Source: QAMH01 sp964435565 (GTDB lineage: Bacteria > Actinomycetota > Coriobacteriia > Coriobacteriales > QAMH01). Taken from it: DNA of 64,000 bases. Under the pieces are notes generated by a model. That model was not told the DNA's origin and searched no databases. It saw only the letters and a list, made by a program, of their open reading frames with translations. This document shows positions 53,243 through 61,786 of the stretch, one piece after another. How positions within the stretch are numbered: the first letter of the stretch is position 1; every line of letters starts with the position of its first letter. Location: assembly GCA_964435565.1 (NCBI GenBank), contig CAYSZR010000001.1, forward strand, positions 1-64,000, given 5' to 3'. The position numbers and the translations under genes were made by a program.

Positions 53243-53270
53243 AAAAAAGGTCGGCTCGAAAGAGCCGACC
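53243..53270 (-). terminator. Terminator of tRNA-Leu
   Basis: On the minus strand a perfect 9-bp stem (GGTCGGCTC with GAGCCGACC), a four-base loop and six T. Confidence 0.92.
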
Positions 53271-53282
53271 CAGATGTGCTGT

Positions 53283-53368
53283 TGGTGCGGGCGAGAGGAG
53301 TTGAACCTCCACGGGCTAATGCCCACATGGACCTGAACCATGCGCGTCTGCCATTCCGCCACGCCCGC
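53283..53368 (-). tRNA. tRNA-Leu (anticodon CAG)
   Basis: The minus strand has acceptor GCGGGCG with CGCCCGC, anticodon arm CATGG-TTCAGGT-CCATG (CAG, reading CUG), a long variable arm GTGGGCATTAGCCCGT, T-arm GGTTCAACTCC and encoded CCA. Confidence 0.95.
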
Positions 53369-53552
53369 ATGCTGCGCTTTCGCGCGAGAACGTATACTAG
53401 CACAAAAGGTCATACAGGGACAGAACGAAAATCAAAAGCCTCCCGTTTGCTTGCGCTGTGGAATGGAAATGCTTGATCGTCCATGAAACAGTGCGAGAAA
53501 AACAGAGTGTTTTCATATAGAGGGAGCTTTCTGCAGTCATATTCTGATACGA

Positions 53553-53583
53553 CTCGTGCCAGTTTCACCACTGCTCGTGCCAG
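53553..53583. repeat. 10-bp direct repeat upstream of the lipoprotein gene
   Basis: CTCGTGCCAG occurs at 53553-53562 and 53574-53583, starts 21 bp apart (two helical turns). It lies in the 304-base gap between tRNA-Leu and the lipoprotein gene. The gap otherwise shows no gene. Confidence 0.4.
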
Positions 53584-53674
53584 CACTCTTGTTCGGCGCA
53601 ATTTGGCAAACTAGTCTATGACTGATTGCGCAGGCGCTAAAGAGGAATGTGCCTGCATCGCACAAGGAGGAGAT

Positions 53675-54244
53675 ATGCAACGTGTAAAAACCAAGAAGAT
53701 GCTCATCGTCTTTGCCGCAGCCCTTGCTGTAGTGGCGATGCTTGCCCTTGCGGCTTGTGGCGGCGGCTCAAGCAGCTCAAGCGCCAAGGCAAGTTCAGCG
53801 AGTTCTAGCGCGGCGGCTTCGACGAGTGCGTCGGCATCTGCCAGCGCTAAAACCAGCAGCAGTGGCGACGTTTTCGATCAGGCCATCGCCAAGATGACCG
53901 AGTATTACATGGGTGTAACCGAAGCTGGCGAGACCGTTTACTATGCAGGCAATGACACCGAGGCTATTCTTTGCTTTCTGGACCCGGCTTCTGCCAAGAG
54001 TGCAAGCTTTGTCGGCTCTGTTACCAGTGCAGGTACCGATTCTGCAGGTGCGCCTATGCTGACTGTAACCGACAGCACCACGGGCAACACGCTGACTTTC
54101 AGTGTTGCGCAGGGCACTGATGGCACGGTCGTTCTTGATATGGGCAGCAGCCTGGGCAAGGCAACCATCGCCGCTTGTACTGCCGATGAGATTGCTACTG
54201 CGTTCAAGCAGATCAACGCGGGTGCAACCGAAGTCAATAAGTAA
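53675..54244 (+). CDS. Lipoprotein with Ser/Ala-rich linker, function unknown
   Basis: The start at 53675 has AAGGAGGAG just upstream. The 189-residue protein has a lipoprotein signal: 'MQRVKTKKMLIVFAAALAVV' followed by lipobox L-A-A-C with the lipidated Cys about residue 28. A low-complexity Ser/Ala stretch of about 45 residues follows, then a domain of about 115 residues ('GDVFDQAIAKMTEYYMGVTE', 'AGNDTEAILCFLDP', 'VTDSTTGNTLTFSVAQG'). No known family is recognised. It would be tethered to the outer face of the cytoplasmic membrane. Confidence 0.7.
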   Translation: MQRVKTKKMLIVFAAALAVVAMLALAACGGGSSSSSAKASSASSSAAASTSASASASAKTSSSGDVFDQAIAKMTEYYMGVTEAGETVYYAGNDTEAILCFLDPASAKSASFVGSVTSAGTDSAGAPMLTVTDSTTGNTLTFSVAQGTDGTVVLDMGSSLGKATIAACTADEIATAFKQINAGATEVNK

Positions 54245-54282
54245 GATTCGCTGTCATCTTTGGTGATGCGAATTATTATCTA

Positions 54283-54322
54283 GTTAGGGCCGGTCATGAC
54301 GAAAAGCGTGATCGGCCCTAAC
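54283..54322. terminator. Inverted repeat after the lipoprotein gene
   Basis: GTTAGGGCCG (54283-54292) pairs perfectly with 54313-54322, with further TCA/TGA pairs inside. There is no T-run on the plus strand and the right arm covers the stop codon of the convergent kinase, so it may act for either strand or only as an RNA 3' stabiliser. Confidence 0.5.
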
Positions 54323-55683
54323 TGTTTCGAGGCGAAGCGAGCATTACCGATGCGCGAAATACGCCTTCGTCGCATTCGAAACGGGCTATTCCGCCATGTT
54401 TTTCTGCAATAGCGCGCACTGATTCGGTGCCGATGCCGACTGCATCTCGCTTGCTCGACATGATCGATCCATCGTCGAGAAATATCGGATTATCCAAGCA
54501 CGTGTTGTCGATGGTAATCACAAAAGGCAGAAACGAACTATATGTTGTGCGCATTCGCAACTTCAGCTGCTTTGGATCTGCGCCTGATTTGATCGAACGA
54601 CTTAGCTCGTCAAGAGCGTTTTCCATGAGATTGCCAAACAGCGCTGTCAAATCGGCACTTGGGTAGGAAATATTCGCGGGGACATTTATGCGGATATCGG
54701 GGTTGATACCGATTTGCCTGGCAAGGTCACAGTAATAGAGCACGACTATATTTACAGCAGTATTTTCGCAGTACACGAGCGCTTCTGTATCGGGTGCTTC
54801 CTCGAGAAGCTTTCCTGCGTATTCTCTAAATCCTTCTAAATCATCTCTTTTTGCAAAATCGTTGAGGACTTGGATGAACTGTCGATTGTCATGATTGGCT
54901 CGACGGGCGGCTGCGATGTGGTCGTCAAGGTGCTCTATAAACATCGTTTGAACGGACCTGCGCCGTATTCGTTCGATTTCGACGATGTTCTTGTCCGCCG
55001 AGTACATGAGATTCGCGACTATGACATAGAACAGAACGATAATCACGAATAGCGCGACAAGAATAACCCCGTAAGCCTCGCCTACGCGCGCGAAGAGCAG
55101 CGTTAGGGTTTGCTGCGGTCTGATGTAGAGAAGCGTTACGCAAACGACCGTGGGTGAAATCCACGCGATATTCCAAAACGAGCGTTTCTCGCTCGATGCT
55201 GCGCGGCTTTCAAGCAGATGCGGGAGCAGATGACGCGCTGGCCACTGGAGCAGCAGCACGAATAAGATTGAAAGCCCCCCATTGAACTTCCATACCGGGC
55301 CAGGCAAGAAAGACGCTGGAAAGCGTATCGCCCACGACTATGGCATCGACGAGGACCGCCCATGATGCGATATATACGCTGACAACGAAGGCGCTGGCGC
55401 AGATGAAGATAGTTCGTGCCCAGTCAAACTTTGCGAAATGTTTGTATGCGATAACGCAGGCTATGGCAACGGGGATGTCGACATGATTGCCGGGCAGGCC
55501 GATTCTGGCGCACAGGCAACCGAGTAGGACGGATAATGCAACGACGACGCATGCGCCTATGATAATTTGACGTGCAGTCATGCCGCGCATGTCCATAAGT
55601 GGCATGACTGCAAGCAGGTAAGGCACCAGAAAAAGGAGCTGTTCGGAGATAGCGAACAGATATTCGACGGGAAATGGCTGCAC
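54318..55683 (-). pseudogene. AgrC-like sensor histidine kinase split by a frameshift at a G6 run
   Basis: The first part (from GTG 55683, ribosome site AAGGAA; six membrane segments) and the second part (membrane segment, 'NHDNRQFIQVLNDFAKRDD' with the phospho-His, GHKL ATPase end 'GIGTESVRAIAEKHGG') are in different frames. They overlap around 55270-55307. Removing one G from the G6 run (55275-55280 on the plus strand, as C6) joins them into a 454-residue kinase with a continuous helix. So the gene is either broken, phase-variable by slippage, or carries a sequencing error. The LytTR partner lies just upstream. Confidence 0.8.
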
Positions 55684-55684
55684 G

Positions 55685-56398
55685 CTAGCTGTTCCTTGCC
55701 TGGGCAAAGACGTGATCGAGCCAGGCTTTGCGAATAGTTGGGAGACTATCTCTGCTGATAGGCACCCTGTCTCCGTTTATAAGCACGAGATTGTATCCAT
55801 CGATTTCGGATACCAAGTCGAGATTTGCCAAATAGCCACGCGCGGATGCGACAAAATTCCCATGCATGCAAAGAGCCTCTTGTGCACTGCGAAGGGTTCC
55901 GCGAACACGTCGCGACCCCTGTTTGGCGTGCAACTCGATATAGTGTCCGTCGGCGCGACACCAGATGATATCTCGAATAGGTATGTCAAGTTCAACGCCT
56001 GCAATGCGCACAAGCGGCGCAGGCAAGGAAACACCATCAAGAGCTGACATAAGCTGCTCTGCGGAAAAAGGCTTTACTAGATACGCAACCGCCTGAACCG
56101 AGTACCCCTCAACAGCGAAGTCCGAGCTGGTGGTTGTAAAAATCACGGGCGTGCTGTCTCCAGCATCACGTATATGCCGGGCAAGATCCATGCCTGTCGT
56201 AGCATTTTCGTCTTTGGAGAGAATGCAGTCGAGTAGCACGAGCGAGAATTGATTGGGGGACCACGCCTCAAGAAAAGCGCCTGCTGAGGAAAAGCCCTGA
56301 ACAGTGCCGACAAGATGACGGGAATCAAGCCAGTCAGCTGCAACCCCAGCGGTTTGCGCGCATATCTTCGGATCGTCTTCTACAACAGCGATACGCAC
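55685..56398 (-). CDS. LytTR-family response regulator (AgrA-like)
   Basis: The 237-residue protein has a receiver domain (1-120) with 'MRIAVVEDDPKICAQ', phospho-Asp in 'LVLLDCILS' (about D56), 'VIFTTTSSDFAVEGY' and 'YLVKPFS'. A LytTR DNA-binding domain (about 135-237) has 'IIWCRADGHYIELHAKQGSR' and 'FVASARGYLANL'. It stops 1 base before the probable GTG start of the frameshifted kinase. If the kinase is truly broken, this regulator may be unphosphorylated or use another donor. Confidence 0.9.
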   Translation of the reverse strand: MRIAVVEDDPKICAQTAGVAADWLDSRHLVGTVQGFSSAGAFLEAWSPNQFSLVLLDCILSKDENATTGMDLARHIRDAGDSTPVIFTTTSSDFAVEGYSVQAVAYLVKPFSAEQLMSALDGVSLPAPLVRIAGVELDIPIRDIIWCRADGHYIELHAKQGSRRVRGTLRSAQEALCMHGNFVASARGYLANLDLVSEIDGYNLVLINGDRVPISRDSLPTIRKAWLDHVFAQARNS

Positions 56399-56489
56399 GA
56401 ATTCCTCACTTTCGGATGGGCCGCTGTCAGTTTGGGTGATGGGAATCCAGCCTTTCTTACTGCCTGCCCGCTCGTCAGGTAACGGATGG

Positions 56490-56804
56490 CTAACCTTCGA
56501 TGCGCACGGCGGTGCCGTAAGCGGTGATTTCTATGGTCCCTTCCATAACGGTATCTTGGCAATAGCGCATGCAATATATGGCATTGGCTCCCATTGCCTG
56601 TGCTTCCGCGCACATACGCTCTTCGGCAGTGTCGCGCGCTTCGCTCGTCATCTGCGTGTAGCTTTTGATTTCTCCGCCGGCTATTGATTTCAAGCCTGCC
56701 ATCATATCGCGACCGATGTGCTTGGAGAAAACGAGGTTGCCTCGTACCATTCCCAGAATCTGAGCATTTACATTGGCTGGAACATCGCATGTCGAGATAA
56801 GCAT
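56490..56804 (-). CDS. YbjQ-family protein (PF01906)
   Basis: The 104-residue protein opens 'MLISTCDVPANVNAQILGMV' and contains 'GRDMMAGLKSIAGGEIKSYT' and 'AEAQAMGANAIYCMRY', the YbjQ signature. These proteins form pentameric beta-rich rings; a heavy-metal role was proposed but not shown. AAAGGAGA precedes the ATG. It may be cotranscribed with the regulator 91 bases downstream. Confidence 0.9.
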   Translation of the reverse strand: MLISTCDVPANVNAQILGMVRGNLVFSKHIGRDMMAGLKSIAGGEIKSYTQMTSEARDTAEERMCAEAQAMGANAIYCMRYCQDTVMEGTIEITAYGTAVRIEG

Positions 56805-57026
56805 CTTGGTTCTCCTTTGCTGCCTGTGGTTTTACCGCACATGCATTCATTATAAATTCTCTGCTTGTACCTTGCTGCCAGAAACCCAAGACAATGATGA
56901 TTGTTCGCTCGTGAAGAGTTTTGCTCGATTGGAGCTTCTCTTTAATAACCTGAATAATTCGACCTTGTGAAATCGCGAAAAGGGGAATCTCCCGTTTCCA
57001 ATTGTGGTGAAATTGTGAATGCGTCG

Positions 57027-57035
57027 TGCTAAAAT
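57027..57035 (+). promoter_or_regulatory. Extended -10 upstream of the DUF5684-like gene
   Basis: TG at 57027-57028, one base, then TAAAAT at 57030-57035. No convincing -35 is present. The 290-base gap before the gene (56805-57094) contains nothing else that I can support. Confidence 0.4.
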
Positions 57036-57094
57036 TAGCGTGTCAGTAATTTTTGGGGAAATGTTCTATTGGGTAGCGAACAAGGAGGTTCATC

Positions 57095-57594
57095 ATGAGC
57101 AGCTCTACGACTGTGGCATTGACCAATGCTCAGGCAGAAAGCTTGGTCACTCTTATTCTCGCATCTCTTGCACTGGTGGTTGTACTTTCGCTTGCTTTTT
57201 ACGTCCTGCATGTCATTGCGTACTGGAAGATGTTCACAAAGGCGGGGAAAAGGGCTGGAAGTCAATTATTCCCATCTATAACATGTACATTGCGTTCAAA
57301 ATTGCGTGGAAAGACGGGAAAGCCTTCTGGATTTATCTCATCGCCACGTTCGCGACTGGTATCGTGTCTAGCTTTGTTGTCAACGCCGATGGATCGTCGA
57401 ATATTATTGCCGCTCTCCTGGCTACGGTTGTTAGCATCGTTGCTTTGGTTTGGGCAATTCGTTTTTCCATTAAGCAAGCTCATGCGTACAGCAAAGGAAC
57501 GGGTTGCGGCATCTTGGCAATATTCTTTCCCAATATTATGACGCTCTATTACGCTTTCGCATCGTCTGCTGTTTATGCAGGGCCGCAAGACTAA
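57095..57594 (+). pseudogene. DUF5684-like membrane protein, frameshifted
   Basis: The first frame starts at ATG 57095 (CAAGGAGG upstream): 'MSSSTTVALTNAQAESLVTL', a membrane helix, then 'VIAYWKMFTKAG'. The other frame supplies the expected continuation 'GEKGWKSIIPIYNMYIAFKI' and three further helices to 57594. The family pattern W-K-x-F-x-K-A-G-E-x-G-W-K-x-I-I-P-I-Y-N spans the joint. Adding one base in the G4 run (57244-57247) gives one 166-residue protein. As read, the first frame continues out of phase to 57541 with no likeness to the family. Confidence 0.75.
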
Positions 57595-57626
57595 AAGTTC
57601 TACTGATCGCCTGTTCTCAGATGATC

Positions 57627-57669
57627 AGAGGGCCGAACCGGAATTTTATCCTGGTTCGGCCCTCTTTTT
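57627..57669. terminator. Terminator after the DUF5684-like gene
   Basis: A perfect 13-bp stem (57627-57639 with 57653-57665) with a 13-base loop, followed by four more T on the plus strand; the left arm begins with A-G-A-G, so it may also act on the convergent ppx transcript. Confidence 0.88.
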
Positions 57670-57683
57670 GTTCTCTATGTGCT

Positions 57684-58595
57684 CTAAGAGTGTGTATATA
57701 AAAGCCCTTCGCGAATGCTCGTATCGGCTACTGCTATAGCTTGTATATTAAAAAAGCGGGCGAGTTCTTGGATGATAAGTTCTCCAGGTACGATTGTGTG
57801 GATGCGATCGGGGCACGTCTTGAGAATAAGATCTCTGCTTGCTTTTTTGTCACTGCAGACATAGTCGACTATTGAATCAATTTCACTTTGAGCGAAATAC
57901 GACCTGTCGTCACACGTTCTTTTTCTTAGAAGCTTGCCCATCGCGCGTGCAGAGCCGCCTATGCAGTACATTGTTTTTGTCTCGGGCCAGTTCGCGGCCG
58001 CGCTGCGTTCGATTTCATTTCTTACGTGCTCTTGAATCCGTTTACGTTCTTTCGACGTGGGCAATATGCCGCTTACGTGCCGTTTAAAAAGTCCGAGGGA
58101 ACCAATACTCAGGCTCAATGCGTCTAAAGCAAAATCACGTTCGAACAAAACAATCTCGGTTGAGCCACCGCCTATATCCGCGACTATCCCGCAATCTGAC
58201 GAAATGATATTTTTAATTCCTTCATATGCAAGCAACGCTTCCTCCTGTTTCGAGAGAAGTGAAATCGGAAGATTTGTTGCTTGCCGAAGTTGCGCCAACG
58301 CATTTGCACTGTTGTGAATATCGCGAAGCGATGCTGTGGCAAATATGCGTTCTTCTTTTATGCCAAGACGGACGCTGATAGCGTGCAAATTTGTGAGCGC
58401 CCAGATTGCAACATCGATTCCCTCATCTGACATGATGCCGTTTTCAATATAGGCGGCAAGTCCCGCCATGATTTTTTTTGAAAGAAGCGGCGAGGTACGC
58501 GTATGACCGTTTCTGTCGGCGGTTTTGCTCTGGTCATATATGCTGAGTCGTATGCTGTTGCTCCCTATATCGATAATCGATATTAGATCGTCCAT
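57684..58595 (-). CDS. ppx: Ppx/GppA phosphatase family protein
   Basis: The 303-residue protein has the actin-like ATPase fold of exopolyphosphatases and pppGpp phosphatases: 'SIIDIGSNSIRLSIYD' at the start, 'ATASLRDIHNS', 'GIVADIGGGSTEIVLFE' and 'YCIGGSARAMGKLL'. Length fits the short form (about 300 residues) without the C-terminal HD domain. It ends the pst operon, 11 bases after phoU, so polyphosphate breakdown to phosphate is the likely role. Confidence 0.9.
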   Translation of the reverse strand: MDDLISIIDIGSNSIRLSIYDQSKTADRNGHTRTSPLLSKKIMAGLAAYIENGIMSDEGIDVAIWALTNLHAISVRLGIKEERIFATASLRDIHNSANALAQLRQATNLPISLLSKQEEALLAYEGIKNIISSDCGIVADIGGGSTEIVLFERDFALDALSLSIGSLGLFKRHVSGILPTSKERKRIQEHVRNEIERSAAANWPETKTMYCIGGSARAMGKLLRKRTCDDRSYFAQSEIDSIVDYVCSDKKASRDLILKTCPDRIHTIVPGELIIQELARFFNIQAIAVADTSIREGLLYTHS

Positions 58596-58606
58596 GTTGG
58601 CCTCGT

Positions 58607-59257
58607 TTATTTCATGGTCTTGTCGCTAACAAGATATTCGGTCCATGAAGAAAGGCTTTCGGCGTGGTCTCCTATCCGTTCAAGGTATTTCGCGATCATA
58701 AGAAGATCAACGCCATTTTCTGCATCTATTTCGCGATTGAATATCCTGGCGATCGTTTCTTCGCGTAAATCGACCAAGAACGCGTCGAGCTCATCGTCTT
58801 CGGATGCTGCCGTCCGGGCCTTTTCAACGTCATGTTCCAAGTACGATTCAATAGCGGTGATGACCATGTGCTTTGTCGCTTGAGACATTGTCGCAAGCTT
58901 TTCATCGCGTGCGTCGCAGAAGCTCTCGCCCATAAGATCTGCCACACGGCACACCTCAAGCGACAGTTCCCCGATGCGTCTAAAATCAGTCACGGACTTA
59001 AGGGCGCCTGAAACATCGCGCAGGTCGCTTGCCACCGGTTGCTGGCACAAGAGGATTCGCAGACACTGCGTCTCAATGTTGCGCTCGTGTTGGCTCAAGT
59101 CAGATTCGTATGTGCGAAACGGCCAAGTCGAATCAATCGTTCCGCGGGTAACGATATCGCACGCATGCGTCATGCACATCCGCGCAATATGCGCTATGCC
59201 GTGCATTTCATTGGTAAGGTCATTTAATTGCTTTTCAAATGCGGGGCGTGGGCTCAT
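58607..59257 (-). CDS. phoU: Phosphate transport regulator PhoU
   Basis: The 216-residue protein is the usual double three-helix PhoU: first half 'FEKQLNDLTNEMHGIAHIAR', 'DLRDVSGALKSVTDFRRIGE'; second half 'DDELDAFLVDLREETIARIF', 'MIAKYLERIGDHAESLSSW'. The E/D-x-x-x-D metal motifs are in place. PhoU links Pst transport state to PhoR signalling. Its ATG overlaps the pstB1 stop by one base (TGATG). Confidence 0.94.
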   Translation of the reverse strand: MSPRPAFEKQLNDLTNEMHGIAHIARMCMTHACDIVTRGTIDSTWPFRTYESDLSQHERNIETQCLRILLCQQPVASDLRDVSGALKSVTDFRRIGELSLEVCRVADLMGESFCDARDEKLATMSQATKHMVITAIESYLEHDVEKARTAASEDDELDAFLVDLREETIARIFNREIDAENGVDLLMIAKYLERIGDHAESLSSWTEYLVSDKTMK

Positions 59258-60024
59258 CAGCCAAACCTCCCAGTCAGATAGTCTTCAGTACGTCGGTCGC
59301 GTGGGCGGGAAAAAACCTGTTCGGTTCGATCCCATTCGATGCAATCGCCCAGTAGAAAATAGGCGGTATTTTTCGAAATGCGTGCAGCTTGCTCGATGTT
59401 GTGAGTGACGACGATGACACAAACGCCTTCACCGGAAATCTGAGCAATCGTGTTCTCTATTGCAAAGCTTGCAATAGGGTCGAGAGCGGAGCATGGTTCA
59501 TCCATAAGAATTACGCGTGGTGTCATTGCAAGCGTGCGAGCAATGCAGAGTCTTTGCTGCTGGCCACCGGAAAGCGCCAGCGCATTTGTGTGTAGTTTGT
59601 CTTTCACTTCGTCCCAGAGTGCGGCTCGCTGTAGGGAGCCCTCGACGGCTTCGTCGATTTTGCCCTTGTCTTTTATCCCATGCCGGCGCAGCGCGAAGGC
59701 GATGTTTTCGTAGATGGACTTACGGAATGGGTTGGGTTTTTGAAAAACCATACCGATATGCCGGCGCAGCTCATAGATGTTTTCATTTTTTGTATTAATG
59801 TTATGTCCGTCGAAATGAACTTCCCCATCGATATGGCAGCGCGGTATTTCGCGGTTCATCAGGTTCAGGCAGCGTAGAAATGTTGACTTCCCACAGCCCG
59901 ATGGCCCAATGAGCGCTGTTATCTCCCCGACGTGAAATGCAAGATTTGTTTTTCTTAATGCGCCGCATGTGTCGTTATAGCGAACGCCCAAGTCTTTGGT
60001 GTATAGCAGCGCAGTGTCGTTCAT
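59257..60024 (-). CDS. pstB: Phosphate ABC transporter ATPase PstB (copy 1)
   Basis: The 255-residue protein has Walker A 'LIGPSGCGKSTFLRCLN', Q-loop 'GMVFQKPNPFRKSIYENIAF', signature 'LSGGQQQRLCIARTLA', Walker B 'VILMDEPCSALDPIA' and a switch His in 'VIVVTHN'. The PNPF stretch after the Q-loop is the PstB hallmark. It overlaps pstA by 4 bases and phoU by 1, so these are translationally coupled. Confidence 0.95.
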   Translation of the reverse strand: MNDTALLYTKDLGVRYNDTCGALRKTNLAFHVGEITALIGPSGCGKSTFLRCLNLMNREIPRCHIDGEVHFDGHNINTKNENIYELRRHIGMVFQKPNPFRKSIYENIAFALRRHGIKDKGKIDEAVEGSLQRAALWDEVKDKLHTNALALSGGQQQRLCIARTLAMTPRVILMDEPCSALDPIASFAIENTIAQISGEGVCVIVVTHNIEQAARISKNTAYFLLGDCIEWDRTEQVFSRPRDRRTEDYLTGRFG

Positions 60025-60935
60025 TCTGCCACCAGTTTCTTTCCGAGTTTTCTTCCAAGGACGCGCGCTGTAAGGTTAAATATCAAAACGCATATCATCA
60101 GAACTGCAGCTGAGCCATTTGAGACAGCGTCAAGATCGGGTACAACACCTTCAGAATTTATCTTCCATATATGTACGGCAAGGGTTTCGGCAGGTCGCCA
60201 GATATTAAGTGGGCAGCTTGGATTTGTTAGATCGAGGCAGGTGAAGTCGAGCAAGGGCGCTGACTGGCCTGCCGTATATATGAGCGCCGCCGCTTCGCCG
60301 AAGACTCTTCCTGCGGACAGGATGACGCCCGTGACTATGGCAGGCATAGCGCAGGGCAGCAGAATGTGGACGGTCGTTTCCCAGCGGGTGAGTCCGAGCG
60401 CGAGTGCCGCGTCGCGTTGCGTTTGCGGAACGGATTCAAGCGCCTGTTGTATCACGCGCACGAGAAGAGGGATATTGAATATAGTGAGCGTGAGCGATCC
60501 CGAAAGTATCGAGAACCCCCACCCGAAATAGATTACGAAGAGAAGGAATCCGAAAAGCCCAACGACGATGGATGGAAGAGAGCTCAGGACCTCGATAATG
60601 GTCTTTATTGCATGCGTCAGGGTGTTTTCTGGCGCGTATTCTGTCAGAAAGATTGCGGCTCCAAGTGACAGAGGCAGTGAAATGACAAGTGTGAGTACGA
60701 GCATGTAAAAGGAATTGAAGAGCTCGGGGCCGATGCCGCCGCCTTCCTTGAACTGTTCGGGCTTTCCTGTTAAAAACGCTGGATCGAAGGCTTTAGCGGC
60801 ACCGCTTATGATGATATAGGCGATGATGGAGACCAATAATATAAAGATAACCACGACGGCTGCCGTCAGTGCAGCTGTTGCTAGATGGTCACGTCGACGC
60901 GCAACAATAACCTGTTCAGCGATATTCTTAGACAT
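60021..60935 (-). CDS. pstA: Phosphate ABC transporter permease PstA
   Basis: The 304-residue protein has six membrane segments and the PstA hallmarks 'FLTEYAPENTLTHAIKTIIE', 'LSSLPSIVVGLFGFL' and the EAA-type 'ALALGLTRWETTVHILLPCA'. It starts at ATG 60935 with ACGGAGG upstream, inside the reading frame of pstC (55 bases overlap). It pairs with PstC to form the transport channel. Confidence 0.93.
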   Translation of the reverse strand: MSKNIAEQVIVARRRDHLATAALTAAVVVIFILLVSIIAYIIISGAAKAFDPAFLTGKPEQFKEGGGIGPELFNSFYMLVLTLVISLPLSLGAAIFLTEYAPENTLTHAIKTIIEVLSSLPSIVVGLFGFLLFVIYFGWGFSILSGSLTLTIFNIPLLVRVIQQALESVPQTQRDAALALGLTRWETTVHILLPCAMPAIVTGVILSAGRVFGEAAALIYTAGQSAPLLDFTCLDLTNPSCPLNIWRPAETLAVHIWKINSEGVVPDLDAVSNGSAAVLMICVLIFNLTARVLGRKLGKKLVAE

Positions 60936-61783
60936 GCTTCACCTCCGTGTTGGTTTTCATCGGCGCCCAGCACTTTCACCGCTTCGTTACCCATGCTCAT
61001 GGTGAGGATTGAGGTGAGTGTCGAGGCTGCCTGAGTGAGTGAAGAGGGAATGATTGGCGCGTTGCCGATGACCATCTGCACTGCAAGGGCTTCGCCGAAT
61101 GCACGAGCCATGCCCAAGATGATTCCCGTGAGGATGCCTGGGGTTGCGGCCCTGAGAACGATATGCCATATGTTTTGCCAGCGCGTGCCTCCGAGCGCAG
61201 CCGATGACATGCGATAGGAGGCGGGGATAGCTTCAAGTGCATCGATGATGAGTGATGTGACTGTGGGCAAAATCATTATTGCGAGGACGAGGGATCCCGC
61301 GAGTATGCCGTACCCGGTCGAATCAGACCACGATCTGATCCAAGGAACGAGTAGAGTGAGTCCCGCTAAGCCAAAGACAACTGAAGGGATGCCTACAAGA
61401 AGTTCGAGAGTCGGGCGAAAGAAACGTTTTCCGAATTTCGGATTGATTTCTACAGTAAAAATAGCAGAGCTGATGGCAAGTGGTACCACGAATAGGCATG
61501 ACAGAATCGTGATGGAAAACGAACCGAAGATCATCGGCAATGACCCCATGGCGGGAGCGCCGTTAGCATCCGTCATATGGGGATTCCAGGTATCGCTTGT
61601 GAGAAACGCAACTGGATCGATGCCGTCAACCATGAAGGTTGCGAGGCCCCTTTGCGCGACCATCATCACGAGGGCGATGACGATGGTAATGACAATCGCC
61701 ACGCAAGCCCCCGTGATGCCTTTGCCGATGTGTTCAAGCTTGCTCTTTGCAAGATGATTGGCGCTAGATTCATTCATGGTCAT
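60881..61783 (-). CDS. pstC: Phosphate ABC transporter permease PstC, lacking its last membrane helix
   Basis: The 300-residue protein has five clear membrane segments, 'VEINPKFGKRFFRPTLELLV', 'LVGIPSVVFGLAGL' and the EAA loop 'SAALGGTRWQNIWHIVLRAA'. After 'LTSILTMSMGNEAV', where PstC proteins normally cross the membrane a sixth time, the chain ends in about 32 hydrophilic residues, the last part read from the start of pstA in another frame. Only 44 bases lie between the GNEA codons and the pstA ATG. So the sixth helix seems to have been lost by a deletion. No clear ribosome site precedes its ATG at 61783 or 61777. Confidence 0.85.
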   Translation of the reverse strand: MTMNESSANHLAKSKLEHIGKGITGACVAIVITIVIALVMMVAQRGLATFMVDGIDPVAFLTSDTWNPHMTDANGAPAMGSLPMIFGSFSITILSCLFVVPLAISSAIFTVEINPKFGKRFFRPTLELLVGIPSVVFGLAGLTLLVPWIRSWSDSTGYGILAGSLVLAIMILPTVTSLIIDALEAIPASYRMSSAALGGTRWQNIWHIVLRAATPGILTGIILGMARAFGEALAVQMVIGNAPIIPSSLTQAASTLTSILTMSMGNEAVKVLGADENQHGGEACLRISLNRLLLRVDVTI

Positions 61784-61786
61784 GTT

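Noticed and set aside
57019..57594. A 191-codon frame giving a longer version of the DUF5684-like protein
   Set aside because: Its first 75 residues are unlike the family; the real N-terminus lies in the other frame from 57095, so the gene is frameshifted.
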